From Steroidobacter agaridevorans (GTDB lineage: Bacteria > Pseudomonadota > Gammaproteobacteria > Steroidobacterales > Steroidobacteraceae): DNA of 64,000 nt. This document shows positions 27,345 through 37,105 of the stretch, in pieces. Numbering within the stretch: position 1 is the first letter of the stretch; every line of letters begins with the position of its first letter. The notes under the pieces were generated by a model. It did no database searches, was not told where the DNA came from, and was given only the letters and a program-made list of their open reading frames with translations. Both the position numbers and the translations under genes were made by a program. The stretch is from the NCBI RefSeq assembly GCF_009932555.1, contig NZ_BLJO01000008.1, positions 329,781 to 393,780 of the forward strand, given 5' to 3'.

Positions 27345-30317
27345 ATGTTCAAGCAACGCACCTTCGGCCCGCTGTCGCGAGCCGCCGCAGCCTCCTTCGC
27401 AACGCTGATTGCCGCGCCGGTCCTGGCCCAGGACGTGGGACAGGGCACGATCGAAGCGCTCGAGGAAATCGTCGTCACCGGTACAAACATTCGTGGCGCC
27501 GCGCCGATCGGCAATGCGATCCAGACCGTGGGCGCGGAAGAGATCGCCGCGAGCGGCAAGGCTACTGTCGCCGAGCTGCTGCGTGCTTTGCCGACCAACT
27601 TCGCCGGCGGCGTGGCTCAGGCCGATAACAATCGCGGCGGTCAGGACGGAACGTCCGCCGGCGCGAATCTCACCGGTGGCTCGGGTGTGAACCTGCGCGG
27701 TCTCGGCGCGCTGTCGACGCTCGTGCTGGTCGACGGCCGTCGTGTCGCAACGTCCGGTCAGTTCGGCGATTTCGTCGACGTAGCAAACATTCCTGCCGCC
27801 GCCATCGATCGTATCGAGATCCTGCAGGACGGCGCATCGGCCGTGTACGGCTCGGACGCGGTCGGCGGCGTCGTCAACTTCATTCTCAAGCGCAACTTCG
27901 AAGGCGTGCAGACGACTGCGCGCTACGGCACGCTCACCGAAGGCGGCGGCGATGAGTTCCAGGCCAGCATCGTTGGCGGCACCAGCTGGAGCAGCGGCCG
28001 CGCCGTGATCGGTTACGAATTCAACGATCGTGCGCGCGTGACTGCCGCGGATCGCGACATCGATGGCAACTACGCCGATGAAGGCGGTGTGAACTGGCAG
28101 AACTACACGTCGCGCGTCGGCGGCGCCGCCAACCTGTTCGGCCCCGGCGCGTTCAGTTACATTTCTCCGGTGCTCTACACCGTGCCGCAAGGCTCGGGCT
28201 CCGGCTTGACGGCCGCGCAGCTCGCGCCGGCCACCGGCGGTGTCGGCAACACGTCCAATCCGTGGGCGGGTTGGGACATCCTGCCGGAAATGCAGCGTCA
28301 CAGCCTGTTCGTCACGTTCGATCAGGACATCGCCAGCGGCATCACCACGAACGGCAGCCTGCGTTACACCCGCCGCGAAGGCAACTATCACACCGGCTAT
28401 GTGGATCTGCTCGGCAGCGTGCCGGCCACCAATCCGAATTTCATTGCCGGCGTCACCAACAACTTCAGCGTGCTGGTCGATGACTTCATCACTCAGCGCG
28501 ACACGACGGTCGACAGCTTCGGCGGCGATCTCGGCGTGACCTTCGATATCGGCGGCGATTGGAAGCTGGATGTCCACGGCTCGTACAGCCGCGAAAATCA
28601 GAAGCGCGAATCGCAGCTCGAGCGCGACGCCAACATCGACGACTTCCTCGCCGGACCGGGCGGCGGTCAGGTATCCGCGCCGAACTCGGTGGTCTGCTCG
28701 TTGATGGGCTTGAACTCGAGCAACATCGGTGCGATCGCGGCGCCGACGGCCCAGCAGGCGTTCTGCGCGGGTCTGAACTATGAAACATTCAACCCGTACT
28801 CCACCGATCCGCTCTCGGCGCAGGTGCTGAGCCAGCTGGTCGGCTATGAGAATCTGGAGTTCGATTCGTGGGTGCGGCAGGGCTCGGTCAAGGCCGACGG
28901 CACGGTCGTCGATCTGCCGGGCGGTCCGCTGAAGCTCGCGATCGGTGTCGACTATCGCACCGAGCACATCGATGGCGAGCTCGACTTCAACTATCGGAGC
29001 ATCGATCCGGTGCGGCTGCCGTACGGCGCCACCGAGCGCGATGTGAAATCCGCGTTCGCCGAATTCGCGGTGCCGATCTTCGGCGACGCCAATTCGCTGC
29101 CCGGTCTGCGTGCGTTGGATCTGTCGCTGGCCGTGCGTCACGAAGACTCGCAGGGTCTGGGCGATTTCACTTCCACCGATCCGAAGTTCGGCCTGCGCTA
29201 CAAGCCCATCGAGAGCTTGAACATCCACGGCAGCTACGGCTCGAGCTTCCATGCGCCGCCGATGCGCTTTGCTTACGACGGTCCGCAGCCGGTGCCGGGC
29301 GGCAACGCAATTCTGTACAACAGCGCGTACACCGCGCCTTGCACCACCGGCATGGTCGAGCTCAACCCGGCGAACTCGCAGGGCATCTGCACGCTCAACA
29401 CGCTCGTGGTGTCGGGCGGCGCGGGCCCGGTGCTGAAGCCGGAGGAAGCGGACACGTGGACCGTCGGCTTCGAGTTCCTGCCGGAGAGCGTGCCGGGTCT
29501 GTTGTTGAGCGCGAACTATTTCAACTTGCAGATCGACAACCGTCTGGTGCGCATCACCGCGGGTCAGCTGAGCGGCATCCTCGCGAACTACTTCGCGACT
29601 GGCAGCAGTCCGTACGCGGGCAACATCACGTTCTTCCCTGACGACGCGATGGTGCAGTCGCTGTACGACGATCCGCGCTTCGTCGGCCTGGTGGGCCCGG
29701 GCATGACGTTGCAGCCGAACCAGATCGGTGCGGTGATCTACGCGACCCAGACCAATCTGGCGAGCTTGAAGATGGACGGTCTGGACCTGGGCGCGAGCTA
29801 CGGCTTCGATACCGGCATCGGTGAGTTCGAAGTGTTCGCGAACGGCACGCTGTTGCTCTCGTATGAGCTGCAGAGCACGCCGGGCGCACGCTACGAAGAC
29901 AAGCTCGGCAAGTACGAGGTGATGGGCAATCCGGTGAAGCTCAAGAGCAAGCAGGGTCTGTCGTACCGTCGCGGCTCGTTCGGTGCGATCGCAACGGTCA
30001 ACTACACGGACAGCTACGAGTGCGTGAGCGGTTGTTACGTGCCGAATGCCGTCGGCGCGCCGGTGCTGAACACGACGCCGGTGAAGATCGATGAGTGGAT
30101 CACGCTGGATCTGCAGTTCAACTACAGCTTCGACCAGGCGTCCGGTTTCCTCAACGGCACCAGCCTGGGCCTGAGTGTGTTGAACGCGACCAACGAAGAG
30201 CCGCCCTTCATCGACACGGGTCGTCTCGTGTCCGGCAATGCGCCGGAGCCTTACGATGCTGCCAACGCCATCATCAGCAATCGCGCTGTTGCGTTGACGG
30301 TGACGAAGAGCTTCTAA
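27345..30317 (+). CDS. TonB-dependent receptor 2 of the aromatic island (paralogue of receptor 1)
   Basis: A 990-residue outer-membrane transporter, very similar to receptor 1 along most of its length. Both have EEVVVTGTNIRG-type TonB-proximal boxes, the same VNLRGLGALSTLVLVDGRR plug block and the same terminal TKSF. The two differ in some short stretches (for example around VSGGAGPVLKPEEADTW and the preceding loop), the kind of loop where substrate specificity would differ. The signal peptide ends LIAAPVLAQ. I chose the ATG at 27345, which aligns with the start of receptor 1. ATG 27318 and an earlier codon at 27264 are alternatives. A strong terminator follows at 30332. Confidence 0.88.
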   Translation: MFKQRTFGPLSRAAAASFATLIAAPVLAQDVGQGTIEALEEIVVTGTNIRGAAPIGNAIQTVGAEEIAASGKATVAELLRALPTNFAGGVAQADNNRGGQDGTSAGANLTGGSGVNLRGLGALSTLVLVDGRRVATSGQFGDFVDVANIPAAAIDRIEILQDGASAVYGSDAVGGVVNFILKRNFEGVQTTARYGTLTEGGGDEFQASIVGGTSWSSGRAVIGYEFNDRARVTAADRDIDGNYADEGGVNWQNYTSRVGGAANLFGPGAFSYISPVLYTVPQGSGSGLTAAQLAPATGGVGNTSNPWAGWDILPEMQRHSLFVTFDQDIASGITTNGSLRYTRREGNYHTGYVDLLGSVPATNPNFIAGVTNNFSVLVDDFITQRDTTVDSFGGDLGVTFDIGGDWKLDVHGSYSRENQKRESQLERDANIDDFLAGPGGGQVSAPNSVVCSLMGLNSSNIGAIAAPTAQQAFCAGLNYETFNPYSTDPLSAQVLSQLVGYENLEFDSWVRQGSVKADGTVVDLPGGPLKLAIGVDYRTEHIDGELDFNYRSIDPVRLPYGATERDVKSAFAEFAVPIFGDANSLPGLRALDLSLAVRHEDSQGLGDFTSTDPKFGLRYKPIESLNIHGSYGSSFHAPPMRFAYDGPQPVPGGNAILYNSAYTAPCTTGMVELNPANSQGICTLNTLVVSGGAGPVLKPEEADTWTVGFEFLPESVPGLLLSANYFNLQIDNRLVRITAGQLSGILANYFATGSSPYAGNITFFPDDAMVQSLYDDPRFVGLVGPGMTLQPNQIGAVIYATQTNLASLKMDGLDLGASYGFDTGIGEFEVFANGTLLLSYELQSTPGARYEDKLGKYEVMGNPVKLKSKQGLSYRRGSFGAIATVNYTDSYECVSGCYVPNAVGAPVLNTTPVKIDEWITLDLQFNYSFDQASGFLNGTSLGLSVLNATNEEPPFIDTGRLVSGNAPEPYDAANAIISNRAVALTVTKSF

Positions 30318-30331
30318 GCGGAAGTGAAGCA

Positions 30332-30366
30332 GGCGGCCCGGGCTATGCGTCCGGGCCGCCTTTTTT
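30332..30366 (+). terminator. Rho-independent terminator after receptor 2
   Basis: Stem GGCGGCCCGG (30332-30341) with CCGGGCCGCC (30351-30360), nine-base loop, followed by TTTTTT (30361-30366). It separates receptor 2 from the convergent transporter gene whose stop is at 30369. Confidence 0.92.
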
Positions 30367-30368
30367 AT

Positions 30369-31721
30369 TTACCGACGCAGCAGCAATCTCAAGACCAGCA
30401 GCGCTGCGCACGCAATCACTGCCGGCAGCGCGCTCAGAAGAAACAGCTTCTCCGTCGTCACCATTGCCGCCATCAGCAGGCCGCCAACCACCGGTCCAAT
30501 GACCGAGCCGATGCGACCGACGGCGAGCGCGGTACCCAAGCCTGTTGCGCGCGCTTGTGTCGGATAGATGCTGGCTGTCAGTGCATTCATCGCTGTCTGG
30601 CCGCCGATCGTGAAGAAGCCGGCGACGAACACGCAGGTCATCAAGATCACGACGTGAGAGTCGACTTGCCCGATCAGGGCCGTGCTCACGCCAGCAACTA
30701 CATAGCCAGCGCACAGCACCGCGGCCGCATCGAGCCGATCGATCAATCGGCCGAGCACGATGCCGCCGATGGCGCCGCCGAGATTCAGGAACACCGACGC
30801 GGTGAGCGCCGAGGTGATGCTCGCGCCCGCCTGCTTGAGCGCCAGCGGCAGCCAGCTCATGAGGAAATAAATCATCAGCAGGCTCATGAAGAACGCAACC
30901 CACAGCAGCAGCGTCTTCATCGCGCGGCCATCGCGGAACAGATGCAGCATGCTGAAGCCTTCGAGCTTCTGCTCCTTCAATACATAACGCTCGCTGGCGC
31001 TGCGCTCGCGCTCGGGCACCAGCCGATCGAGCAGGGCGCCGATCTCCTGCTGCGGCCGGCCGGCGGCGACGAGGAATTGCACCGACTCGGGCAAACGCAA
31101 CGCCAGCACGACGAGCAGCGCCAAGGGAATCACGCCGCCCAGGATGAACACCGACTGCCAGCCGAACGCGGGAATGATCACGCTGCTGATCAGCGCACCG
31201 ATGGCGGCGCCGAGCGGAAAGCCTGCAAACATCACGGTGATGGCGGTGGCTCGCAGGCGTTGTGGGGAAAACTCCGCGGTCAGCGCGATGATGTTCGGTG
31301 TCGCGCCACCGAGGCCGATGCCGGTGAGAAATCTCAACAACAACAGCATTTGCAAACTCGTGGCGGCCGCGGTGGCGAACGTCAGGAGCGCGAACATCAA
31401 CGTGCAGCCGAGAATGACTATGCGACGGCCGTAACGATCCGCGAGCGGACCGGCGATGAACTGGCCGCACAGAATGCCGACCAGGCCGGCGCCGAAGATC
31501 GGGCCGAAGTCGCCGGGCGCGACCTGCCACACTTCGGCTAGCACCGGCGCCACCAGGAACACCGACTGAGTATCGAAGCCGTCGAGCATGGCCACCAGGC
31601 CGCACAAGACGACGCTGAAGATTTGAAAGCGCCCGAGCGGCGCGGAATCGATGACGGCAGTGACATCGACGGTGCGCCCGACATCCTTGATCTGATCGGC
31701 GTTCTGAACGGCGGCATTCAC
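30369..31721 (-). CDS. MFS aromatic acid:H+ symporter, AAHS family (PcaK/BenK type)
   Basis: A 450-residue inner-membrane carrier with about 12 segments. The AAHS signature is clear: LGRFQIFSVVLCGLVAMLDGFDTQS in the first segment, with the conserved DGFD, then GPLADRYGRRIVILG in loop 2-3. Family members bring benzoates, hydroxybenzoates and related acids into the cytoplasm with protons. It diverges from the meta-pathway operon across a 183-base gap containing an operator-like site. On the minus strand TTGACA (31831-31826) followed after 17 bases by GATCGT is a possible promoter. In this context it would import the aromatic acid freed in the periplasm. Confidence 0.88.
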   Translation of the reverse strand: MNAAVQNADQIKDVGRTVDVTAVIDSAPLGRFQIFSVVLCGLVAMLDGFDTQSVFLVAPVLAEVWQVAPGDFGPIFGAGLVGILCGQFIAGPLADRYGRRIVILGCTLMFALLTFATAAATSLQMLLLLRFLTGIGLGGATPNIIALTAEFSPQRLRATAITVMFAGFPLGAAIGALISSVIIPAFGWQSVFILGGVIPLALLVVLALRLPESVQFLVAAGRPQQEIGALLDRLVPERERSASERYVLKEQKLEGFSMLHLFRDGRAMKTLLLWVAFFMSLLMIYFLMSWLPLALKQAGASITSALTASVFLNLGGAIGGIVLGRLIDRLDAAAVLCAGYVVAGVSTALIGQVDSHVVILMTCVFVAGFFTIGGQTAMNALTASIYPTQARATGLGTALAVGRIGSVIGPVVGGLLMAAMVTTEKLFLLSALPAVIACAALLVLRLLLRR

Positions 31722-31850
31722 CCGTCGGTCCCCCTCGAGCTCACTTAATAAGAGTGCGGCGACCCGCGGTGCGTGGCGAGTCGGTAAAAATTCGATAATC
31801 AGACGATCTCATCCGCAGTTTAAGGTGTCAACTGGGCCATTGATCATTGA

Positions 31851-31862
31851 AATATCGAAATT
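31851..31862. promoter_or_regulatory. Operator-like site in the divergent region between AAHS transporter and meta-pathway operon
   Basis: AATATCGAAATT, read on the minus strand as AATTTCGATATT, matches the palindrome TATTTCGAAATA at 9 of 12 positions. It lies 42 bases before the dehydrogenase ATG and 19 bases behind a minus-strand TTGACA. It is weaker than the receptor sites, and a still poorer match occurs at 31788-31799. Confidence 0.4.
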
Positions 31863-31904
31863 CTCCGGTACCATCCAGACTCCCATTCCTGGAACAGAGT
31901 ACCC

Positions 31905-33371
31905 ATGGCAGCCTCGATTCCGAGCCTGACGCATTTCATCAACGGCGTTGCTGTCGGCGCCGGCCGGGCTTTTGAAAACCGCAATCCGGCCACCAATGCC
32001 GTGGTGAGCACCGTCGCCGAGGCGGATGCATCCATCGTCGATCAGGCGGTGCAGGCCGCGCGCAAAGCGTTGAAAGGTCCGTGGGGCAAGATGACCGATG
32101 CCGAGCGCGCCGCCATCATGCGCAAAGTCGCGGAAGGCATCACGCGTCGCTTCGATGAATTTGTCAAAGCGGAGATCCTCGACACCGGCAAACCGATCCG
32201 CGACGTGAGTCATTTGGATATTCCGCGCGGCGCGGCCAACTTCACCGCGTTCGCCGATCAGATGCTCGCGCATGGGACCGAGCTGTTCCGCAGCCCGACG
32301 CCGGATGGCAAGGGCGCTTTGAATTATTCCATTCGCGTGCCGCGCGGCGTGATCGCTGTCGTGTGTCCCTGGAATCTGCCGCTGCTGTTGATGACCTGGA
32401 AAGTCGCGCCGGCATTGGCGAGCGGCAACACCGTCGTCGTGAAGCCGTCGGAGGAAACACCGACGACCGCGACGCTGCTTGGCCAGGTGATGAACGAAGC
32501 CGGCGTGCCGCCCGGTGTTTATAACGTAGTGCACGGCTTTGGCCCGGACAGCGCGGGCGCGCATCTGGTGAATCATCCGGGCGTGGACGGCATCACTTTT
32601 ACCGGCGAGACGCGCACCGGCACGGCGATCATGAAATCGGCGGCCGAGGGCGTGCGTCCTGTGTCGCTCGAGCTCGGTGGCAAGAACGCATCGATCGTGT
32701 TCGCCGACTGCGATCTGGATGTCGCCATCGAAGCCAGCACGCGCTCGACGTTCTTGAATTGCGGACAAGTGTGCCTGGGCACCGAGCGCATTTATGTGCA
32801 GCGGCCGATCTTCGATGAGTTCGTGCAGCGCTTGAAGGCGGCGGCCGAGACCCAGCGCAATGGCGATCCTTTTGAGAAGACAACGACGCTCGGTCCATTG
32901 ATCAGCCAGGAGCATCGTCGGAAAGTGCTGAGCTATTACGAGCGTGCTCGCAGCTCGGGCGCGACGTTGATCACGGGTGGTGGCGTTCCCGACATGCCCG
33001 GCGCATTTGCCGAGGGTGCGTGGGTGCAGCCGACGATCTGGACGGGCCTGCCCGAATCGCACCCGGTGCTGCGCGAGGAAATTTTCGGACCCTGCTGTCA
33101 CATCGCGCCCTTCGATAGCGAGGAGGAGGCGATCGCGCTGGCGAACGACACTCCCTACGGCCTCGCGGGCTCCGTGTTCACGCGCGACTTGTCGCGGGCC
33201 CATCGGGTTGCGGCCCAGATCGAAGTCGGTATCTTGTGGATCAACTCCTGGTTCCTGCGCGATCTGCGCACCGCTTTCGGCGGCGCGAAGCAGTCGGGTA
33301 TTGGCCGCGAGGGCGGAGTGCATGGTCTCGAGTTCTATTCGGAGCTGCGGAATGTCTGCGTCAAACTCTGA
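31905..33371 (+). CDS. dmpC: 2-hydroxymuconic semialdehyde dehydrogenase
   Basis: A 488-residue NAD-dependent aldehyde dehydrogenase of the DmpC/XylG class. It oxidises 2-hydroxymuconic semialdehyde, the meta-cleavage product of catechol, to 2-hydroxymuconate (4-oxalocrotonate). Visible elements are the VCPWNLPLLLMTWKVAPAL segment, LELGGKNA with the general-base glutamate, and the catalytic Cys290 in NCGQVCLGTER. It is the first gene of a tightly packed seven-gene operon. Its last 20 bases overlap the start of the hydratase gene. The ATG has no strong ribosome site, though GGAACAGAG lies about 10 bases upstream. Confidence 0.9.
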   Translation: MAASIPSLTHFINGVAVGAGRAFENRNPATNAVVSTVAEADASIVDQAVQAARKALKGPWGKMTDAERAAIMRKVAEGITRRFDEFVKAEILDTGKPIRDVSHLDIPRGAANFTAFADQMLAHGTELFRSPTPDGKGALNYSIRVPRGVIAVVCPWNLPLLLMTWKVAPALASGNTVVVKPSEETPTTATLLGQVMNEAGVPPGVYNVVHGFGPDSAGAHLVNHPGVDGITFTGETRTGTAIMKSAAEGVRPVSLELGGKNASIVFADCDLDVAIEASTRSTFLNCGQVCLGTERIYVQRPIFDEFVQRLKAAAETQRNGDPFEKTTTLGPLISQEHRRKVLSYYERARSSGATLITGGGVPDMPGAFAEGAWVQPTIWTGLPESHPVLREEIFGPCCHIAPFDSEEEAIALANDTPYGLAGSVFTRDLSRAHRVAAQIEVGILWINSWFLRDLRTAFGGAKQSGIGREGGVHGLEFYSELRNVCVKL

Positions 33372-34149
33372 AGCCGTCGCCGCAGCTCACGCGGCATTGA
33401 GCCAGGCGGCAAAGACTCGCACGCCTTGCGATCCGATTCGCTCGCTCATCGAGCCGCTCGGGGTCGCGGGCGCTTATGAAGTGCAGTCGCGCCTCACGGC
33501 TGACGCGTTGGCTGCAGGCCGTCGCATCATCGGTGCGAAGATCGGGCTCACCTCGCTGGCCGTGCAAAAGCAGCTTGGGGTCGATCAGCCCGACTTCGGC
33601 ATGTTGTTCGATGACATGGAGTACGGCGACGATGCGCTCGTGCCGATCTCGCGTTTGATTCAGCCGAAGGTGGAAGCGGAGATCGCGTTCGTGCTGGAGA
33701 AAGATCTCGATGCCGAGCGCCCGACGCTTGCGCAGGTCGCGAGTGCGATTGCTTACGCGTTGCCGGCAATTGAAATCGTGGACAGCCGGGTGCGCGATTG
33801 GAAGATCTCTCTTTATGACACCATCGCCGACAACGCATCGTCCGGGCTGTTCGTGCTCGGCGGCACGCCGCGCAAGATCGACAAGCTCGATCTGAAGATG
33901 TGCGGCGCGCGATTGGACAATCGTGGCGAGGCGGTATCGACGGGCTGTGGCGCGGCCTGTTTGGGCAATCCGTTGAACGCGGTCGTCTGGCTCGCGAGGA
34001 CGATGTCGAAGGTCGGTCAGCCCTTGCGCGCCGGCACGACGATTCTGTCGGGCGCGCTCGGACCCATGGTTACGGTCAAGCCGGGCGAAGTGTACGAGGC
34101 CCGCATCAGTGGCCTCGGTCGCGTCGCGGCCGCTTTCACGCAGGAGTAG
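33352..34149 (+). CDS. dmpE: 2-oxopent-4-enoate (2-hydroxypenta-2,4-dienoate) hydratase
   Basis: A 265-residue member of the fumarylacetoacetate hydrolase-like hydratase/decarboxylase family (DmpE/MhpD). It adds water to 2-oxopent-4-enoate to give 4-hydroxy-2-oxovalerate. [39 protein letters not shown] and [12 protein letters not shown] are the expected metal-site and core blocks. The same frame is open much further upstream, inside the dehydrogenase gene. The ATG at 33352 gives the family N-terminus and a 20-base overlap with the preceding gene. It is a distant relative of the decarboxylase encoded at 36115 and, in known systems, forms a complex with it. Confidence 0.9.
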   Translation: MSASNSEAVAAAHAALSQAAKTRTPCDPIRSLIEPLGVAGAYEVQSRLTADALAAGRRIIGAKIGLTSLAVQKQLGVDQPDFGMLFDDMEYGDDALVPISRLIQPKVEAEIAFVLEKDLDAERPTLAQVASAIAYALPAIEIVDSRVRDWKISLYDTIADNASSGLFVLGGTPRKIDKLDLKMCGARLDNRGEAVSTGCGAACLGNPLNAVVWLARTMSKVGQPLRAGTTILSGALGPMVTVKPGEVYEARISGLGRVAAAFTQE

Positions 34150-34151
34150 CG

Positions 34152-35090
34152 ATGAGCAAGGCGAAGGTAGCCATCATCGGCTCGGGCAACATCGGCACCG
34201 ATTTGATGATCAAGGTGATGCGCACGTCGCGTCACCTGGAAATGGCGGCGCTGGTGGGCGTGGATCCGAGCTCCGAAGGCCTGGCCCGTGCGCGCCGGCT
34301 CGGTGTGTTTGCGACTGACAAGGGCCTCGAGGGCTTGCGTCGCGAATCGTTGTATCAGGACATCGACATCGTGCTCGATGCAACTTCGGCCAAAGCGCAT
34401 GGGCAGCACGCGGCGATCTTGAAACAAGACGGCAAACGCGCCATCGATCTCACGCCCGCGGCCGTCGGCCCTTACGTCGTTCCGAGCGTGAACCTCGATG
34501 AGCATTTGCAGGCACACAATGTGAACATGGTGACTTGCGGCGGGCAGGCGACGATTCCCATCGTGGCGGCCGTGCGCAAAGTGGCAGCGGTGCCCTATGC
34601 GGAGATCGTTGCGTCCATTGCCTCGAAGTCCGCTGGGCCCGGTACCCGAGCGAATATCGATGAGTTCACGGTGACTACGTCGCGGGCCATCGAAGGCGTC
34701 GGCGGCGCGGGCTCAGGGAAGGCCATCATCGTGCTGAATCCCGCCGAGCCGCCGCTGATCATGCGCGACACGGTTTATTGCCTGGCGCAGACGGACGACG
34801 ATCGCGCGATTTCAGCCTCAGTGACTACGATGGTGGCGGCGGTCAATCGTTACGTTCCTGGCTATCGGCTCAAACAGGCCGTGCAGTTCGAGCGCCTCAC
34901 CGAGAAAGACGGCGTGCGCCTTCGCAAGGGCGACGCGCCGCTGACCGGCTTGAAGGTCGCTGTGTATCTCGAAGTCGAAGGCGCCGCGCATTACCTGCCG
35001 GCCTACGCGGGCAATCTCGACATCATGACGTCGGCGGCGATGACCACGGCCGATCGCATCGTCGAGACTCAATTACAGAGGGCCGCTTGA
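34152..35090 (+). CDS. dmpF: Acetaldehyde dehydrogenase (acylating)
   Basis: A 312-residue enzyme of the DmpF/MhpF family that turns acetaldehyde, NAD and CoA into acetyl-CoA. It starts with a Rossmann motif ([14 protein letters not shown]) and has Cys129 in [11 protein letters not shown] as the acyl-carrying cysteine, followed by the [14 protein letters not shown] block. The start is ATG 34152, two bases after the hydratase stop, with CAGGAG upstream. Its TGA overlaps the aldolase ATG by one base. The two enzymes normally form a channelling complex that hides the toxic aldehyde. Confidence 0.95.
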   Translation: MSKAKVAIIGSGNIGTDLMIKVMRTSRHLEMAALVGVDPSSEGLARARRLGVFATDKGLEGLRRESLYQDIDIVLDATSAKAHGQHAAILKQDGKRAIDLTPAAVGPYVVPSVNLDEHLQAHNVNMVTCGGQATIPIVAAVRKVAAVPYAEIVASIASKSAGPGTRANIDEFTVTTSRAIEGVGGAGSGKAIIVLNPAEPPLIMRDTVYCLAQTDDDRAISASVTTMVAAVNRYVPGYRLKQAVQFERLTEKDGVRLRKGDAPLTGLKVAVYLEVEGAAHYLPAYAGNLDIMTSAAMTTADRIVETQLQRAA

Positions 35091-36118
35091 TGACGCAGCT
35101 CTATATCCAAGACGTGACGTTGCGCGATGGCATGCATGCCATCCGTCATCAGTACGGTCTCGAGCACGTCATCGCGATTGCGCGTGCGCTGGACGAGGCG
35201 AACGTCGCTGCGATCGAAGTGGCGCATGGCGACGGGCTCGCGGGGTCGAGCTTCAACTATGGTTTCGGTCGACACACCGATCTGGAGTGGATCGAAGCCG
35301 TGGCCGCGACGGTCAAGCAAGCGAAGCTGACGACGCTGCTGTTGCCTGGCATCGGCACCATCGAAGATCTGCACGCGGCGGCGAAGGTTGGTGTGCGCTC
35401 CGTGCGGATCGCGACTCATTGCACCGAGGCCGATATCTCTCGTCAACACATCGAAGAAGCCCGGAACATGGGTTTGGATGTGTGCGGCTTCCTGATGATG
35501 TCGCACATGAGTCCGCCGGATCGGCTGGCCGCGCAGGCGAAGTTGATGGAAAGCTACGGTGCGCATTGCGTATATGTCGTGGACTCAGGCGGTGCGCTGA
35601 CGATGCGCGATACGGAACAACGCGTGCGCGCGTTGCGCCAGGCGCTGCAGCCGAGCACTCAGATCGGCATTCACGCCCATCACAACTTGTCGCTCGGGGT
35701 CGCGAATTCCATCGTTGCCGTCGAGAACGGGGTGACGCGAGTGGATGCGTCGCTTGCCGGCATGGGCGCGGGTGCGGGCAATGCGCCGTTGGAAGTGTTC
35801 ATTGCAGCTGCCGATCGCATGGGCTTCGAGCACGGCTGCGATTTGTTCAAGCTGATGGATGCCGCGGAAGAGTTGGTGCGTCCGTTGCAGGACCGTCCGG
35901 TGCGCGTCGATCGAGAGACGCTGTCGCTGGGCTATGCCGGTGTCTATTCCAGCTTCTTGCGGCACGCGGAGAAGGCTGCACGGGACTACGGTGTCGACGT
36001 GCGTGAGATTCTGATGGAGCTCGGTCGACGACGGATGGTGGGTGGGCAGGAAGATATGATCGTTGACATTGCGCTCGACTTGAAGTCGCGCCTGCAGGCC
36101 AAAGAGGTCGCCGCATGA
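35090..36118 (+). CDS. dmpG: 4-hydroxy-2-oxovalerate aldolase
   Basis: A 342-residue DmpG/MhpE aldolase that cleaves 4-hydroxy-2-oxovalerate into pyruvate and acetaldehyde. It begins with the HMG-CoA lyase-like [14 protein letters not shown], which carries the arginine and aspartate of the metal site. [16 protein letters not shown] provides the metal-binding histidines, and [18 protein letters not shown] follows. The C-terminal part is the DsbA-like communication domain that contacts the dehydrogenase. The start overlaps the upstream stop by one base and the end overlaps the next start (ATGA at 36115-36118). Confidence 0.95.
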   Translation: MTQLYIQDVTLRDGMHAIRHQYGLEHVIAIARALDEANVAAIEVAHGDGLAGSSFNYGFGRHTDLEWIEAVAATVKQAKLTTLLLPGIGTIEDLHAAAKVGVRSVRIATHCTEADISRQHIEEARNMGLDVCGFLMMSHMSPPDRLAAQAKLMESYGAHCVYVVDSGGALTMRDTEQRVRALRQALQPSTQIGIHAHHNLSLGVANSIVAVENGVTRVDASLAGMGAGAGNAPLEVFIAAADRMGFEHGCDLFKLMDAAEELVRPLQDRPVRVDRETLSLGYAGVYSSFLRHAEKAARDYGVDVREILMELGRRRMVGGQEDMIVDIALDLKSRLQAKEVAA

Positions 36119-36885
36119 CTGTAGATATTCTCCGTCTCGCGACGTTGCTGGACGATGCGGCTCGCAATGCCACCGCGGTGGCGCAAATTTCCGCCACGGA
36201 AACTTTGACGCTGGAAGAGGCTTACGAAGTCCAGAGACAGAGCATCGAGCGACGCCTGGCGCGCGGCGAGCGCCGCATTGGCATGAAGATGGGCTTCACC
36301 AGCCGCGCCAAGATGGAACAGATGGGCGTGAACGATCTCATCTGGGGCCGCCTGACGCATGCGATGATTGCCGAGGACGGCGGCACGATCAGCAGGAAAC
36401 GTTTCGTGCATCCGCGCGTCGAGCCGGAGGTGGCGTTTCTGTTGCGCAAGCCGCTGTCGGGCATCGTGACGGCGGTGCAGGCGATGGATGCGGTCGAGGC
36501 GGTGGCGCCGGCGCTCGAGATCATCGATTCGCGATATCAGAATTTCCGCTTCTCGCTGACCGATGTGGTGGCGGATAACAGCTCCTCGTCGGCGCTTACG
36601 ATCGGCCCGTGGAATTCGCCGCATCAGCCGCTCGACAATCTCGGCATGACGGTGATGGTGAACGGTCGCGCGCAGTCGTTCGGTTCGACGGCGGCGATCC
36701 TGGGCGATCCGGTGCGTTCGCTCGTGGCGGCGGCGCGATTGGTGGCGATGAGTGGGGAAGTGCTGGAAGCAGGCCACATCGTCATGGCCGGCGGTGCGAC
36801 GGCGGCGTTCGAGCTGCATGTCGGCATGCACGTCCAGTTGGAAGTCGAGCGTCTGGGCCGGACATCGTTTATGGTTGCGGAATAA
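36115..36885 (+). CDS. dmpH: 4-oxalocrotonate decarboxylase
   Basis: A 256-residue DmpH/XylI-type enzyme that decarboxylates the keto form of 2-hydroxymuconate to 2-oxopent-4-enoate, which passes to the hydratase. It shares the hydratase fold, with blocks [42 protein letters not shown] and [11 protein letters not shown]. Its ATG lies inside the aldolase stop region. With the tautomerase and hydratase it forms the 4-oxalocrotonate branch. No hydrolytic branch enzyme is present in the window. Confidence 0.92.
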   Translation: MTVDILRLATLLDDAARNATAVAQISATETLTLEEAYEVQRQSIERRLARGERRIGMKMGFTSRAKMEQMGVNDLIWGRLTHAMIAEDGGTISRKRFVHPRVEPEVAFLLRKPLSGIVTAVQAMDAVEAVAPALEIIDSRYQNFRFSLTDVVADNSSSSALTIGPWNSPHQPLDNLGMTVMVNGRAQSFGSTAAILGDPVRSLVAAARLVAMSGEVLEAGHIVMAGGATAAFELHVGMHVQLEVERLGRTSFMVAE

Positions 36886-36904
36886 CTTTGTTTCTCGAGA
36901 CACC

Positions 36905-37105
36905 ATGCCCATCATTCAAGTAAACATCCTGGCGGGGCGCTCGCCGGAGCTCAAAGCGGAGCTGGCGGCGAAGATCACGGAAGTGGTCAGTCAGACGTTG
37001 CAGGCCAAGCCGGAGACGATTCGGGTGCTGCTGCAGGAATACGCGGACGGCGAATGGTTCGTGGCCGGCAAGGCGATGCCGGTGGTGAAGCCGCCCGGCT
37101 CATGA
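36905..37105 (+). CDS. dmpI: 4-oxalocrotonate tautomerase
   Basis: A 66-residue small tautomerase. After removal of the initiator methionine the N-terminus is Pro-Ile-Ile-Gln, with the catalytic Pro1 of the family. A conserved helix (RSPELKAELAAKITEVV) and VLLQEYADGEWFVAGK follow. It interconverts 2-hydroxymuconate and its 2-oxo-3-hexenedioate tautomer before decarboxylation. A longer open frame begins upstream in the decarboxylase gene, but only the ATG at 36905 gives the functional proline terminus. The TGA overlaps the next ATG. Confidence 0.93.
   Translation: MPIIQVNILAGRSPELKAELAAKITEVVSQTLQAKPETIRVLLQEYADGEWFVAGKAMPVVKPPGS

Noticed and set aside
27276-29252. Long minus-strand frame opposite receptor 2
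   Set aside because: Shadow of the receptor; the same shadow occurs opposite receptor 1 because the two genes are paralogues.
30324-31541. Plus-strand frame rich in Gln, His and Arg opposite the AAHS transporter
   Set aside because: Composition of an antisense shadow; the transporter on the minus strand has clear membrane segments and family motifs, and the frame begins inside the terminator of receptor 2.
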